Both the position numbers and the translations under genes were made by a program. The notes under the pieces are model-generated. The model did not search any database, was not told where the DNA came from, and was given only the letters and a program-made list of their open reading frames with translations. A stretch of 64,000 bases of DNA from RUG11690 sp045616665 (lineage in GTDB: Bacteria; Bacteroidota; Bacteroidia; Bacteroidales; WCHB1-69): positions 1-64,000 of the forward strand of contig JAZLHE010000045.1 of the NCBI GenBank assembly GCA_045616665.1. Direction: 5' to 3'. Positions 50,543 to 59,497 of this stretch are shown piece by piece. The stretch's first letter is position 1; the number at the start of each line of letters is the position of its first letter.

Positions 50543-51127
50543 TTATTTCCATTCCAGGGTGTTGACCAATTCTAAAAGGTCGTTGCGCAGAAAGTCAATT
50601 ACAGGTTGGATGGAATCGTTGTTGGGCGGATAACTGAAATATAATGAGCCCCTTAAAAAATGGTGGGTGCTATCGCAGACCCAGAATTGGAAGGGAGTGG
50701 CTACATCCGAACCTTTGATGTCATAGATTTGTCCGAACATCCTGTTGCCAGGATCGTTGATAATGGAATATTCCACATCATCAGCTTTAACATAATGAAA
50801 TTCAACCATTTTCCGTTCTTGAATCATTCTTTCTCTAAGATTTTGATGGATAGGGAAATAAGTCATTTTAAGTTCTGCGGAAAATTCGGGATAATTGAGG
50901 TCTATCCAAATTTTTCCGGAGTCTTTTGGTGTAATGATGGCATTGGCAAATTCCGAAATGGCCATAGAAAACGGCAAGGTGGTGTCTAATGTCCGATAGG
51001 TTTGTTCGGGCAAGTCAATTCGAAAATATCCCTTGGGCTTAGGGGCAATGTTTTTATTTTTCTTTTCGCAAGCTCCTAATACAAAGATTCCGATTAATAA
51101 AAGGCATAAGAAGATATTTCGATTCAT
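50543..51127 (-). CDS. gldD: Gliding-motility lipoprotein GldD
   Basis: The 194-residue precursor has a lipoprotein signal (FVLGAC, Cys20) and the GldD signature PKPKGYFRIDLPEQTY, then KIWIDLNYPEFSAELKMTY and FWVCDSTHHFLRGSLYF. GldD is required for gliding in Flavobacterium and is associated with type IX secretion in many non-gliding Bacteroidetes, which fits the T9SS sorting domains of two other proteins in this window. It lies 15 bases after mutS2 and is likely cotranscribed. Confidence 0.85.
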   Translation of the reverse strand: MNRNIFLCLLLIGIFVLGACEKKNKNIAPKPKGYFRIDLPEQTYRTLDTTLPFSMAISEFANAIITPKDSGKIWIDLNYPEFSAELKMTYFPIHQNLRERMIQERKMVEFHYVKADDVEYSIINDPGNRMFGQIYDIKGSDVATPFQFWVCDSTHHFLRGSLYFSYPPNNDSIQPVIDFLRNDLLELVNTLEWK

Positions 51128-51142
51128 TCTAAATGATTTTAA

Positions 51143-53596
51143 TTATAAAGAAACGACGGTGATGCCGCTGCCTCCAAGTTCCAGGGCCTCGTCGTTAAAT
51201 GATTTTACTTCTTTTCGTTTGGCCAGATATTGGCGAATGACGTGTCTTAAAATGCCGTTGCCCTTGCCGTGTAATAACTTAACCTGATGAATACTTAATA
51301 ATACGGCTTCGTCCAAATAGGGTTCCAGGGCTTGAATGGCTTCGTCGGCACGCATGCCGCGCATATCCATCGTGCTGTCAAACTGGGCAACTTTCTTGTT
51401 CATTGCGTCGGCTAACGAACCGCCGTCCAAACGTACGCCCGTCCGTTTGACGCTCCGAGCTTCCCGCTTGCTGATTTTCGTCACTTTGTCCTTGGTGGTT
51501 CGGAAGGAGACAGAATTGAACGAAATGGTGATATCATCACCGTTGAGTTGTGTAATTTCGCCTACAATCTGCGTTTCTGCCATAAATACCGAATCGCCCA
51601 CATGCAGTGCGTTGTCTTCGATAACTTCCTGTTTCCTGACTTGAGGCTTTGGCTTATGAATAGGCACAATGGGTTTGAGCACTTCTTCATTCTCGATGGA
51701 TTCCACTTCTTTAGAAAATTCCTCTTTCAGTTTGGAAATATTCTGGCGTGCCTGCTTGGTTTTCGTGGCATCGGCTTTGTGTTCCTTAATCTCGCGAATG
51801 GTTTTTTCTATGACTTTGTTGGCACTTTCAATAATGCTGTTGGCTTGGTTTTTGGCTTTCTGGATGATGTCTTTGCGGTGTTTTTCCAATTCTGAAAATT
51901 TTTCACCGTATTCTGTAATCATCTGGGCCAGTTGGTCGTCTGCGGAATTGACCAATCGCAGCATTTTGTCGATTTCCATTTTCTCATTGTCAATCTGCTC
52001 CAACTTTTTCTCGTAATCGATTTGTGCCGTTCCCGTTTTGCTGACGGCTTGGTCGATGATTGCTTGTGGCAAACCGATGGCTCTGGCAATTTCGTAAGTG
52101 AAAGAACTGCCGGGTTTTCCCATTTTCAGCTTAAACAAGGGTTTCATTGCAGTCATATCAAACATCATTGCCCCATTGACCGCCTGCTTATGCGTGTCGG
52201 GAAAGAGTTTCAGGTTGCCGTAGTGCGTGGTGATGACGCCGAAAGAACCCTTGTCGTACATTGCTTCCAGCAATGCTTCTGCCATTGCTCCACCGGGAAG
52301 CGGATCGGTGCCGGAACCGAATTCGTCAATTAAAAACAGCGACTTATCATCCAATTGCTCTACCATCACTTTGGCATTGGTCAAATGCGAACTGTACGTG
52401 CTGAGGTCGTTCTCGATGGACTGCTCGTCACCCATATCAATGAAAAAATGATGAAAGATACCCATATCGGAAGTGTCAGACATAGATACCAGCAGACCGC
52501 ATTGCAGCATATATTGCAGTAAGCCAATGCTTTTCAGACAAACAGATTTGCCGCCGGCATTAGGTCCGGAAATAATCAGAATACGTTCGTCGGCGGATAA
52601 TTTGATGTCCAATGCTTGTACATTTTTAGGCGTGCCTTTGAAATTGAGAAACAGTAGCGGATGAATGGCGTTATGCCAGTTGATTGTGCAATGGTTGAAA
52701 ATGTGCGGTAAGTTGGCGTCAATGTCAATGGCAAACAACGCCTTGGCACGGATGAAGTCGATATGACCAATGAATTGATGCCCACATAAAAGATTATCGA
52801 TAGAAGGCCTGATGAAATTGGTGATTTCCGTTAAAATCCTGATAATCTCCCGGTGTTGGGCGTTGAGCAAGTCCTTGATTTCGTTGTTGGCGTCAAAAAC
52901 TTCTGCGGGCTCAATAAAAACGGTCTGTCCCGTGGCCGATTCATCGTGGACAAAACCCTTGAGCCGGCGCTTAAACTGTGCCGATACGGGAATACAGAGA
53001 CGGCCGTTGCGAACGGTCATTTCCGCATCGTCTTTCGTGATGCCGTCTTGTTTGGCCGCATTCAGCAGTTTACGAATCCGGCGGTCTGCTTCGCCGGAAA
53101 TACGGTTGATTTCACTTTTGATGCGGCGAAGTTCATCAGAGGCATTGTCGCGCAACTGACCCTTGGGATCAAGAATTTTATTGATGGCTTCCACTATGCC
53201 TTTTTCTGGCATAATGTCTTGGCAGATAGTCCATAGTCTCGGAAATTTGTTGTCTTCCTTTCTGATTTTAAAATAGACGAAAATCTGAATTATCGCATTG
53301 ATAAATGCGCGTAATGCGGCCAATTCATCCAACTCAATAAAAGTGCCGTCAATCCGGATGCGTGACAAAACTTCACGAAGGTCGTAATAGTCTTGTGCGG
53401 GAAATGGGTCTTCAAATAATAATACCTGCTTGAATTCATTGGTTTCTTGCAGCCAGCGTTCCACTTCTTCAAAAGAGGCAGAATAAGAAAGCTGATCTAC
53501 CAGTTCTTTTCCCATATCACTGATACAGTGAGATTTAATGTATTGCCGAATATGGTCGAAGCCGATTTTTTCTTCAAATGTCGCAGGATAAATCAT
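51143..53596 (-). CDS. mutS2: Endonuclease MutS2
   Basis: The 817-residue product has a MutS core and clamp, the ABC-type ATPase with Walker A ISGPNAGGKSVCLKSIG, Walker B LFLIDEFGSGTDPLPGGAMA and THYGNLK, a long coiled coil (about 515-635) and a C-terminal Smr nuclease domain (MRGMRADEAIQALEPYLDEA, then LLHGKGNGILRHVIRQYL). It lacks the mismatch-recognition domain, as expected for MutS2. Family members restrain homologous recombination or act in ribosome rescue. Confidence 0.93.
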   Translation of the reverse strand: MIYPATFEEKIGFDHIRQYIKSHCISDMGKELVDQLSYSASFEEVERWLQETNEFKQVLLFEDPFPAQDYYDLREVLSRIRIDGTFIELDELAALRAFINAIIQIFVYFKIRKEDNKFPRLWTICQDIMPEKGIVEAINKILDPKGQLRDNASDELRRIKSEINRISGEADRRIRKLLNAAKQDGITKDDAEMTVRNGRLCIPVSAQFKRRLKGFVHDESATGQTVFIEPAEVFDANNEIKDLLNAQHREIIRILTEITNFIRPSIDNLLCGHQFIGHIDFIRAKALFAIDIDANLPHIFNHCTINWHNAIHPLLFLNFKGTPKNVQALDIKLSADERILIISGPNAGGKSVCLKSIGLLQYMLQCGLLVSMSDTSDMGIFHHFFIDMGDEQSIENDLSTYSSHLTNAKVMVEQLDDKSLFLIDEFGSGTDPLPGGAMAEALLEAMYDKGSFGVITTHYGNLKLFPDTHKQAVNGAMMFDMTAMKPLFKLKMGKPGSSFTYEIARAIGLPQAIIDQAVSKTGTAQIDYEKKLEQIDNEKMEIDKMLRLVNSADDQLAQMITEYGEKFSELEKHRKDIIQKAKNQANSIIESANKVIEKTIREIKEHKADATKTKQARQNISKLKEEFSKEVESIENEEVLKPIVPIHKPKPQVRKQEVIEDNALHVGDSVFMAETQIVGEITQLNGDDITISFNSVSFRTTKDKVTKISKREARSVKRTGVRLDGGSLADAMNKKVAQFDSTMDMRGMRADEAIQALEPYLDEAVLLSIHQVKLLHGKGNGILRHVIRQYLAKRKEVKSFNDEALELGGSGITVVSL

Positions 53597-53614
53597 TCAT
53601 TGAAAATTAGGATG

Positions 53615-53622
53615 CAAAATTA
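53615..53622 (-). promoter_or_regulatory. Promoter -7 element (TAATTTTG) for mutS2-gldD
   Basis: TAATTTTGC on the minus strand, 18 bases before the mutS2 start. Confidence 0.55.
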
Positions 53623-53671
53623 CAAATAAAAGTGTAACAATGACGATTTGTCGCGTTATAGTGACGTTTTC

Positions 53672-54625
53672 CTATTGCCGCTGTTTTATCCATTCAAAAA
53701 TACCACTACTCAAATGGCAATAGCCATTGGGGTTTTTGTCCAAATAGTCCTGGTGGTATTCTTCAGCAGTATAAAAACATTGAAGTGGAAGGAGTTCGAC
53801 CATCAATTTTGTCCCTAATGAGCGTTCTTCTTGTTCAAAAATAGTTTTAATGATGGCCAGATCCTTGTCGTTTTTATAATAAACGCCTGTTCTATAGCGA
53901 GTTCCTTTGTCTTCGCCTTGCTGGTTTAAACTCAATGGGTCGATAATCTTAAAGTATAGTTGGGTGAGTTCTGCCAACGAAACCACTTTTGGCAGGTAGC
54001 GTACATGCACACATTCGGCATGGCCTGTGGTGTCGGTATAGACTTCTTTGTAAGTGGGATTTTCGGTGTTTCCATTGACAAATCCGACTTCTGTAAAAAT
54101 GACGCCTTTTACCAATTTGAAAAATTTCTGCGCTCCCCAAAAGCAGCCAGCGGCAAACCAAATGTCTTGTTCTTCAGGGTACAAATAGCTGACGATTTGC
54201 TCTAAGTATTTTTCGTCGATGGCGTCGAAGGTGTTAAGTTTGCGACTGTCGATGTCCAACACGGCGACAATTTCATTATTTCTCCATACGGGAACCACGA
54301 TTTCGCTACGTGATTCGGAAGAGCATGCAATGTGGCCGGGAAATTGTTCGACATCAGGCACGATGATGGTGTGTGCCGCTGCCCACGCCGTGCCGCAAAC
54401 GCCTTTGCCTTGGGCAATGCGGGTGCAGGCAATCGGTCCATGAAACGGACCTAATACCAACTGCTCGCCCACTACTCGGTAAAAACCGGTCCACCAAAAA
54501 CCAAATTCTTGATGGAGTATGGCGGCTAAATTGGCCATTTGGGCGATTTCGTCAGTTTCGTTTTCCAATAACGATTGAATGATCGGAAGTAAGGCTTTGT
54601 ATTTTTCTTCTTTGCTGATAGACAT
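53672..54625 (-). CDS. Fused free-methionine-(R)-sulfoxide reductase (GAF) and MsrA
   Basis: The 317-residue product joins two methionine repair enzymes. Residues 1-148 are an fRMsr GAF domain with the three family cysteines C67, C77 and C101, spaced 10 and 24 as in yeast fRMsr. Residues from about 150 are MsrA with the nucleophile C161 in AAGCFWGAQKFF, and the tail PNGYCHLSSGIF. One polypeptide could thus reduce free Met-R-sulfoxide and free or protein Met-S-sulfoxide, probably with thioredoxin. No signal peptide, so cytoplasmic. It follows the DUF4153 gene by 26 bases and may share its transcript. Confidence 0.88.
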   Translation of the reverse strand: MSISKEEKYKALLPIIQSLLENETDEIAQMANLAAILHQEFGFWWTGFYRVVGEQLVLGPFHGPIACTRIAQGKGVCGTAWAAAHTIIVPDVEQFPGHIACSSESRSEIVVPVWRNNEIVAVLDIDSRKLNTFDAIDEKYLEQIVSYLYPEEQDIWFAAGCFWGAQKFFKLVKGVIFTEVGFVNGNTENPTYKEVYTDTTGHAECVHVRYLPKVVSLAELTQLYFKIIDPLSLNQQGEDKGTRYRTGVYYKNDKDLAIIKTIFEQEERSLGTKLMVELLPLQCFYTAEEYHQDYLDKNPNGYCHLSSGIFEWIKQRQ

Positions 54626-54651
54626 AAAATTAGATCTTTGAATTTTTGAAA

Positions 54652-56379
54652 TTATTTTACCAAAGTGTAGTCAATAAACCAATTTTCGATGTGAATCTGG
54701 TCGTCTTCTACATTAAGATACCAAGAAGAAAAGACAATGCAGGCGCTGTCTGTTGTGTAAATGAGCAATTCTTCGGCATGACAATCGCACCAGGCTTCGG
54801 TAATGGGAGTCCCCGGTACGTATCCGCATTTCTTTAATTGGGTTTCCAAGATTTGATCCAGAATCTGATTAGTTTTCATATCCTTGAATTGCTCAATGTG
54901 AGCAAAACTCGGTCCATAATCATTACTTGCGATAAGGTACTGATAATCTTCGATGGGTAATTTATAGTCTTTGGAGGGCAAGTTTACCCAAAATTTTGTC
55001 TGGTCTTCTTCTTCATTGATGGCAGGTTCGGAATATTGGGTTGCATAGGCCACGGTCTTTGGACTGAGATTCTTCAAATAATCATCAGCGGACCGAATAT
55101 TGAAGAATTTACCCAGGGATTTTTCACTTTCAAAGTCCGCTTCTTTCTCAATATACCTTAATGATTGATAGATAGTTCGATGTTCTTTGAGATGCAGTGT
55201 GTCGTCAGCTGTTTTCAGGTCTGTTCGCAGCATTTTGTGGTCATCCAACATGCCAATCTGTTTGGCGGTATTTCGAACGCGTTCCACTTGCGAGTAAAGG
55301 GCAATTTGTTTGGCGGAAATAGGAGGAATGCAGATGCTGAGCAAAAAGAGGATGGCAGCGCTCAGGGTGAGGATAAAATATCCTTTTTTATTCTTAAATA
55401 AGAATAGAATAAAGTATAATGTCATGAGTAAACCACAGACTATGAGATAAAAACGCCATGTGGTGAGTCCGTAATCGGAAATTCGCCTGGCAGTGCCTAT
55501 CCAGAACATTACCAGAAGTGGCAGTGCAAACCAGCTGAAATTCCGGTAGAACCAATGAAATGGCTTTTTGTCGCAGAAATGCTGCATCATCTGGCCAAAC
55601 ATTGCCACCAGGCCGAAGATGAATATCATAATGGATATCATTCCTTTGGGTAAAGTCCATGTTACCAATATCTTGACGGCGTAAACGTATAAAATGATAG
55701 TATAGATAAGCAGGGCAGGGGTGAGTACCCAATTCAGGATGGCTTTCAGAAACCTGCTCATTTGAAATGTTTTGGCGCTATCTTCCATAGTGAAAAACAG
55801 CATCGGCATAATCAATACAAAGACAATATAGGCCATGCTGATTGACATGGTATATTCTTTATTTCCGGGTAAATCAAAAATAAAAATGAAAGAATTAATG
55901 ATTAAGAAGTAGAGCAGATAAATGACCCCTGCGCAAAAAGCAGCCAAAACGGCGGAACGTGCCATGACGGCATTGCGCTCGATAAAGTCCTCATTGTGAG
56001 ACAAAAAAGCTCGAATAAACATCCAAAGAAAGAAGACAATCAGCAGAATGTAGTAGGTATAACTATCGACAAACTCAGGAAGTTGGGGAAATAGTAGGCA
56101 AAGAGTGCAAAGAGGGATCGGCAAGAGGTAAAGCAGAAAAAAAAGTCGATTTCTTTTCTGATAAAAGCTGAGCGAGTAGGCGGTGATGACTAAAAATGGA
56201 ATGAGGGGCATTGGATAGTAAAAGCATCCTCCCTCGTGATCAATTGTCACGCCCAAAATGAATACGATGGTTGCATAGAGCAGTAAAACAAATTCAACCG
56301 GATGTTTGGTGACGGACAGCAGCAGATTTTTGCCTATTTCTTTGATTTTACCGATAAAAATGGAAGCTTTATTGTTCAT
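54652..56379 (-). CDS. DUF4153-type multi-pass membrane protein
   Basis: The 575-residue product has about 11 membrane segments in its first 370 residues. A soluble C-terminal region of about 200 residues follows (SQVERVRNTAKQIG, later LPSKDYKLPIEDYQYLIAS). This layout and the segment FTMEDSAKTFQMSRFLKAIL fit the DUF4153 family found in Bacteroidetes, whose role is unknown. It has its own promoter and precedes the methionine sulfoxide reductase fusion. Confidence 0.72.
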   Translation of the reverse strand: MNNKASIFIGKIKEIGKNLLLSVTKHPVEFVLLLYATIVFILGVTIDHEGGCFYYPMPLIPFLVITAYSLSFYQKRNRLFFLLYLLPIPLCTLCLLFPQLPEFVDSYTYYILLIVFFLWMFIRAFLSHNEDFIERNAVMARSAVLAAFCAGVIYLLYFLIINSFIFIFDLPGNKEYTMSISMAYIVFVLIMPMLFFTMEDSAKTFQMSRFLKAILNWVLTPALLIYTIILYVYAVKILVTWTLPKGMISIMIFIFGLVAMFGQMMQHFCDKKPFHWFYRNFSWFALPLLVMFWIGTARRISDYGLTTWRFYLIVCGLLMTLYFILFLFKNKKGYFILTLSAAILFLLSICIPPISAKQIALYSQVERVRNTAKQIGMLDDHKMLRTDLKTADDTLHLKEHRTIYQSLRYIEKEADFESEKSLGKFFNIRSADDYLKNLSPKTVAYATQYSEPAINEEEDQTKFWVNLPSKDYKLPIEDYQYLIASNDYGPSFAHIEQFKDMKTNQILDQILETQLKKCGYVPGTPITEAWCDCHAEELLIYTTDSACIVFSSWYLNVEDDQIHIENWFIDYTLVK

Positions 56380-56405
56380 TTCTAATTATTTTTTGATTGA
56401 AAACG

Positions 56406-56413
56406 CAAAGATA
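56406..56413 (-). promoter_or_regulatory. Promoter -7 element (TATCTTTG) for the DUF4153 gene
   Basis: TATCTTTGC on the minus strand, 26 bases before the start at 56379. Confidence 0.55.
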
Positions 56414-56525
56414 ACATAAAAATTGTATGGTGAGGTGTTTTGAATCTAAAATTTCGTTCTTTTGAAAAGAAAATCACGAAAATAGAGAAATGATGATTTC
56501 GTTTTTTTTATACAAACAAAAGATG

Positions 56526-56533
56526 TATTTTTG
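56526..56533 (+). promoter_or_regulatory. Promoter -7 element (TATTTTTG) for the DUF2079 gene
   Basis: TATTTTTGC lies 56 bases before the ATG at 56590. Confidence 0.55.
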
Positions 56534-56589
56534 CAAAAGCTTAAAATTTTCACATTGACTCATTGTCGTGAGCAAAATGAAGTGTTTTT

Positions 56590-58041
56590 ATGGAGCAATT
56601 TTTTCAACGACATCGCAAAACCATTTTTATCACGCTTGTAGTGGTTTTTGCCGTGTTGTTTTCATTGCTTTCCATTACGAATTACTTTACTTTTAGAACA
56701 TACGGACTGGATCTTGGCATTTATACAAAAGCCCTATACGACTATGCGCATTTCAGGCTGTGCGATAGCAGCTTTTTCCAATGGGTGCCTATAGTATTGT
56801 TAGGAGATCATTTTGATTTGTATTTAATGATTTTTTTCCCCTTGGTGTGGTTGTTCGGTCCGTTGACGCTACTCATCGTACAAATCCTGGCGGTATTGTT
56901 TGGTGCCGTGGGCATTTATAAATTGATTCATCTTTATAGTGATACCGAAACCATACCGTTTGCCGCGATGCTCTCGTTCCTGTCCTTTTTTGGAATTTGG
57001 CACGCTTTGTCTTTCGACTACCATTCCAATGTCGTGGCTACTATGTTTTTGCCGTGGTTGTTGTATTTTTTCAAATCTCGTTGCTATGGAAAATCGTCAC
57101 TTATGCTGCTGTTGATGGTTATTGCCAAAGAAACCATACCATTGTGGCTTTGCTTCGTCTTTATCGCCTTGCTTTGGGATTATCGCAATGACAAAAAGGC
57201 AATGGCGTGGTTGGGAGCATACACTGTTTTCTGCTTCATCTATTTGTCGGTTGTGACTTTGTGGGTGATGCCTCATTTTAATCAAGGAAGTAGTCCCGGT
57301 TTTTGGCGTTACGAGTATATGGGTTCTAATTTTAAGGAAATTACCCTGTGGATTTTATCTCATCCGATAGAAACAATCCAAAATTTGTTTGGGATTGGCA
57401 GTAATGGAAGTCTTAAAGTTGAATTTTACATTTGCGCATTGGCTTCTGGTTTGCTGCTCACCTGTTTCAAGCCAAACTACCTGATTATGCTGGTGCCCTT
57501 GATTGCGCAGAAAATGTTGTCCAGCGACCAATTGTTTTGGGGTGTTATACTTCAATATGGAGTGGAATTTGCCCCTGTTTTAGTTGTTGCCAGTTTTATT
57601 GTCATTGCACAAATCAATCAAAAAAAGTGGAAAACCGCCCTTGCCGTTGCGACGGTGCTGCTGAGTACGGGTACAACCATATACACTGTCGATACGCCCG
57701 TTGCTCCCATTTTTCGGGAGCGAATAAGAATCTATTCGGCCTCCCATTACCAGCAGAATGAATTTGATATGAAGGTGGCTCGCAGAATGCTGCAACAAAT
57801 TCCCGATGATGCTTCGGTATGTGCTACGACATTCTTCACTCCCCATTTGGCCTTGCGAGACAGTATTTATATGTTTCCGTATGGTCTTCATCATCAAGCC
57901 GAATATTTCTTGGTGAAAAAAGAACATTGGTGTTATGCTGAAGGCGATATGGAAAAAATAACGATGATGATCAGCGATACTTCGCAGTTTGAGATTTTGG
58001 ATACGGACGGGGATTTATATTTGTTGCGAAGAAAAAGATGA
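56590..58041 (+). CDS. DUF2079-type membrane protein
   Basis: The 483-residue product has about nine membrane segments and ends in a soluble C-terminal domain (about 380-483, including RRMLQQIPDDASVCATTFFT). The DUF2079 signature is visible in FRTYGLDLGIYTKALYDYAH and LLGDHFDLYLMIFFP. By analogy with GT-C fold glycosyltransferases (acidic residues in the first extracytoplasmic loop) a role in sugar transfer is possible but unproven. It is a one-gene unit. Confidence 0.75.
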   Translation: MEQFFQRHRKTIFITLVVVFAVLFSLLSITNYFTFRTYGLDLGIYTKALYDYAHFRLCDSSFFQWVPIVLLGDHFDLYLMIFFPLVWLFGPLTLLIVQILAVLFGAVGIYKLIHLYSDTETIPFAAMLSFLSFFGIWHALSFDYHSNVVATMFLPWLLYFFKSRCYGKSSLMLLLMVIAKETIPLWLCFVFIALLWDYRNDKKAMAWLGAYTVFCFIYLSVVTLWVMPHFNQGSSPGFWRYEYMGSNFKEITLWILSHPIETIQNLFGIGSNGSLKVEFYICALASGLLLTCFKPNYLIMLVPLIAQKMLSSDQLFWGVILQYGVEFAPVLVVASFIVIAQINQKKWKTALAVATVLLSTGTTIYTVDTPVAPIFRERIRIYSASHYQQNEFDMKVARRMLQQIPDDASVCATTFFTPHLALRDSIYMFPYGLHHQAEYFLVKKEHWCYAEGDMEKITMMISDTSQFEILDTDGDLYLLRRKR

Positions 58042-58063
58042 TTTCTTTGAAAAAGAATAAAAA

Positions 58064-58094
58064 AAGGACTTGCCAAAATCTAACAAATCCTTTT
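58064..58094 (-). terminator. Terminator after tRNA-Val
   Basis: On the minus strand AAAAGGATTTG pairs imperfectly with CAAGTCCTTTT, followed by T residues. It lies 22 bases past the tRNA's CCA end. Confidence 0.55.
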
Positions 58095-58115
58095 CCCCAC
58101 AAAAATATGAAAAGT

Positions 58116-58193
58116 TGGTGGGACGTATAGGATTTGAACCTATGACCTCTGCCGTGTGGAGGCAGCGCTCTAAACCAACTGGGCTAACGTCCC
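58116..58193 (-). tRNA. tRNA-Val (anticodon CAC) with C33
   Basis: The 75-base tRNA plus encoded CCA (58118-58116) has the acceptor stem GGGACGT/ACGTCCC, anticodon stem CTGCC/GGCAG, variable loop AGGTC and T-arm ATAGG-TTCAAAT-CCTAT. The anticodon loop is TCCACAC, so the anticodon is CAC (valine, GUG) and the base at position 33 is C instead of the nearly invariant U. The D stem GCCC/GAGC contains one C-A mismatch. Acceptor and T stems are perfect and a promoter precedes it, so it is probably transcribed; whether it works in translation is open. Confidence 0.85.
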
Positions 58194-58204
58194 ATTTGCG
58201 GCTG

Positions 58205-58212
58205 CAAAAATA
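58205..58212 (-). promoter_or_regulatory. Promoter -7 element (TATTTTTG) for tRNA-Val
   Basis: TATTTTTGC on the minus strand, 11 bases before the mature 5' end. Confidence 0.6.
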
Positions 58213-58225
58213 CGAAAAAAAATTG

Positions 58226-58233
58226 TACTTTTG
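58226..58233 (+). promoter_or_regulatory. Promoter -7 element (TACTTTTG) for the MFS-nspC unit
   Basis: TACTTTTGC lies 20 bases before the ATG at 58254, back to back with the tRNA-Val promoter. Confidence 0.6.
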
Positions 58234-58253
58234 CAAGCTTTTTGAAAAAATAA

Positions 58254-59447
58254 ATGAAAGAAGAAAGTCAACCTCAGGAAAAACTTTGGAATAGCAACTA
58301 CCTTAAAGTGTGGATTGCTAATTTTATGATCTTTTTTTCCTTTATGTTACTGACACCTTTGCTGCCACTCTACTTGAAGGAAACCTTTGATGCCAACAAG
58401 CAAATGATAGGCATCGTTTTGTCTGGATATACGCTCACGGCATTGATAATCAGACCGTTTAGCGGATTTTTTGTAGATAGTTTCCCACGAAAGAAAGTCC
58501 TGCTGATCTTTTATGGTCTGTTCTGCATCTTTTTTGGCGGTTATCTGATGGCGGGAACCTTGCTGCTGTTTGCCATTGTGCGTACGCTGCACGGGGCACC
58601 ATTTGGTGCGACGACGGTTTCCAACAGTACCGTGGCCATCGATGTGCTGCATCCTTCTCGAAGAGCAGAAGGAATTGGCTATTACGGATTGAGCAACAAC
58701 ATTGCTTCAGCTATCGCTCCGGCTTTGGCCATTTATATCTTGCATCTCACCAATAGTTACGAATTATTATTCTGGCTCTCCCTCATTACTTCGGGCATCG
58801 GTTTTGCCATCAATTCTACTTTAAAACTCAACGAGCGCGAATTAATCAAGGACAAACCCAAAATTTCTCTCGACCGATTCTTCCTGCTGAAGGGTTGGAG
58901 TGAGGGCGCCGCCATGATCTGCTACTCATTTTCGTACGGCGTGCTTGCCACCTACGTTGCCATTTATGGCAAAGAGGAACTCGGAATTACGGGAGGTACC
59001 GGCTTTTTCTTTATGCTGCTTTCTATCGGACTGATTTTATCTCGTCTCATTGGAAGCCGCACGCTCCGCCAGGGCAAGATTGTCCAGAACGCTTCGGTTG
59101 GTATATGTATTTCCCTTTGCGGCTACTTGCTCTTTGCCGCCCTTCACAATCCTATTGGCTATTATGGTGCTGCATTGGTCATTGGTCTCGGCAACGGCCA
59201 CATGTGGCCCGCCTTTCAGACGATGTTTATTAATTTGGCACCTCATACCCAACGAGGTACGGCAAACTCCAGTGTCCTCATCAGTTGGGATATTGGGGTG
59301 GGTTTAGGCATTCTCGTCGGTGGCGTGATTTCTGAAAACATAGGCTATCATTGGGCTTTTTGGACGGCCTGGATCGTTAATCTGGTGGGGGTAATCGCCT
59401 TCTTCGCCTACGTGCGCCAAAGTTTTTTGAAAAACAAATTAAGATAA
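58254..59447 (+). CDS. Major facilitator superfamily transporter
   Basis: The 397-residue product has 12 membrane segments and the MFS loop 2-3 motif as GFFVDSFPRKKVLL. Other features are the RTLHGAPFGATTVSNSTVAI segment in helix 4 and a central basic loop. It resembles YfcJ/YhhS-like drug or sugar efflux pumps; the substrate cannot be predicted. It directly precedes nspC (50 bases to the chosen start), so export of a polyamine-related compound is a speculative possibility. Confidence 0.8.
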   Translation: MKEESQPQEKLWNSNYLKVWIANFMIFFSFMLLTPLLPLYLKETFDANKQMIGIVLSGYTLTALIIRPFSGFFVDSFPRKKVLLIFYGLFCIFFGGYLMAGTLLLFAIVRTLHGAPFGATTVSNSTVAIDVLHPSRRAEGIGYYGLSNNIASAIAPALAIYILHLTNSYELLFWLSLITSGIGFAINSTLKLNERELIKDKPKISLDRFFLLKGWSEGAAMICYSFSYGVLATYVAIYGKEELGITGGTGFFFMLLSIGLILSRLIGSRTLRQGKIVQNASVGICISLCGYLLFAALHNPIGYYGAALVIGLGNGHMWPAFQTMFINLAPHTQRGTANSSVLISWDIGVGLGILVGGVISENIGYHWAFWTAWIVNLVGVIAFFAYVRQSFLKNKLR

Positions 59448-59497
59448 TCGTGCATTATGGCACTCAAAATAAAAACGAAATTTTATCAATAAAAAAT

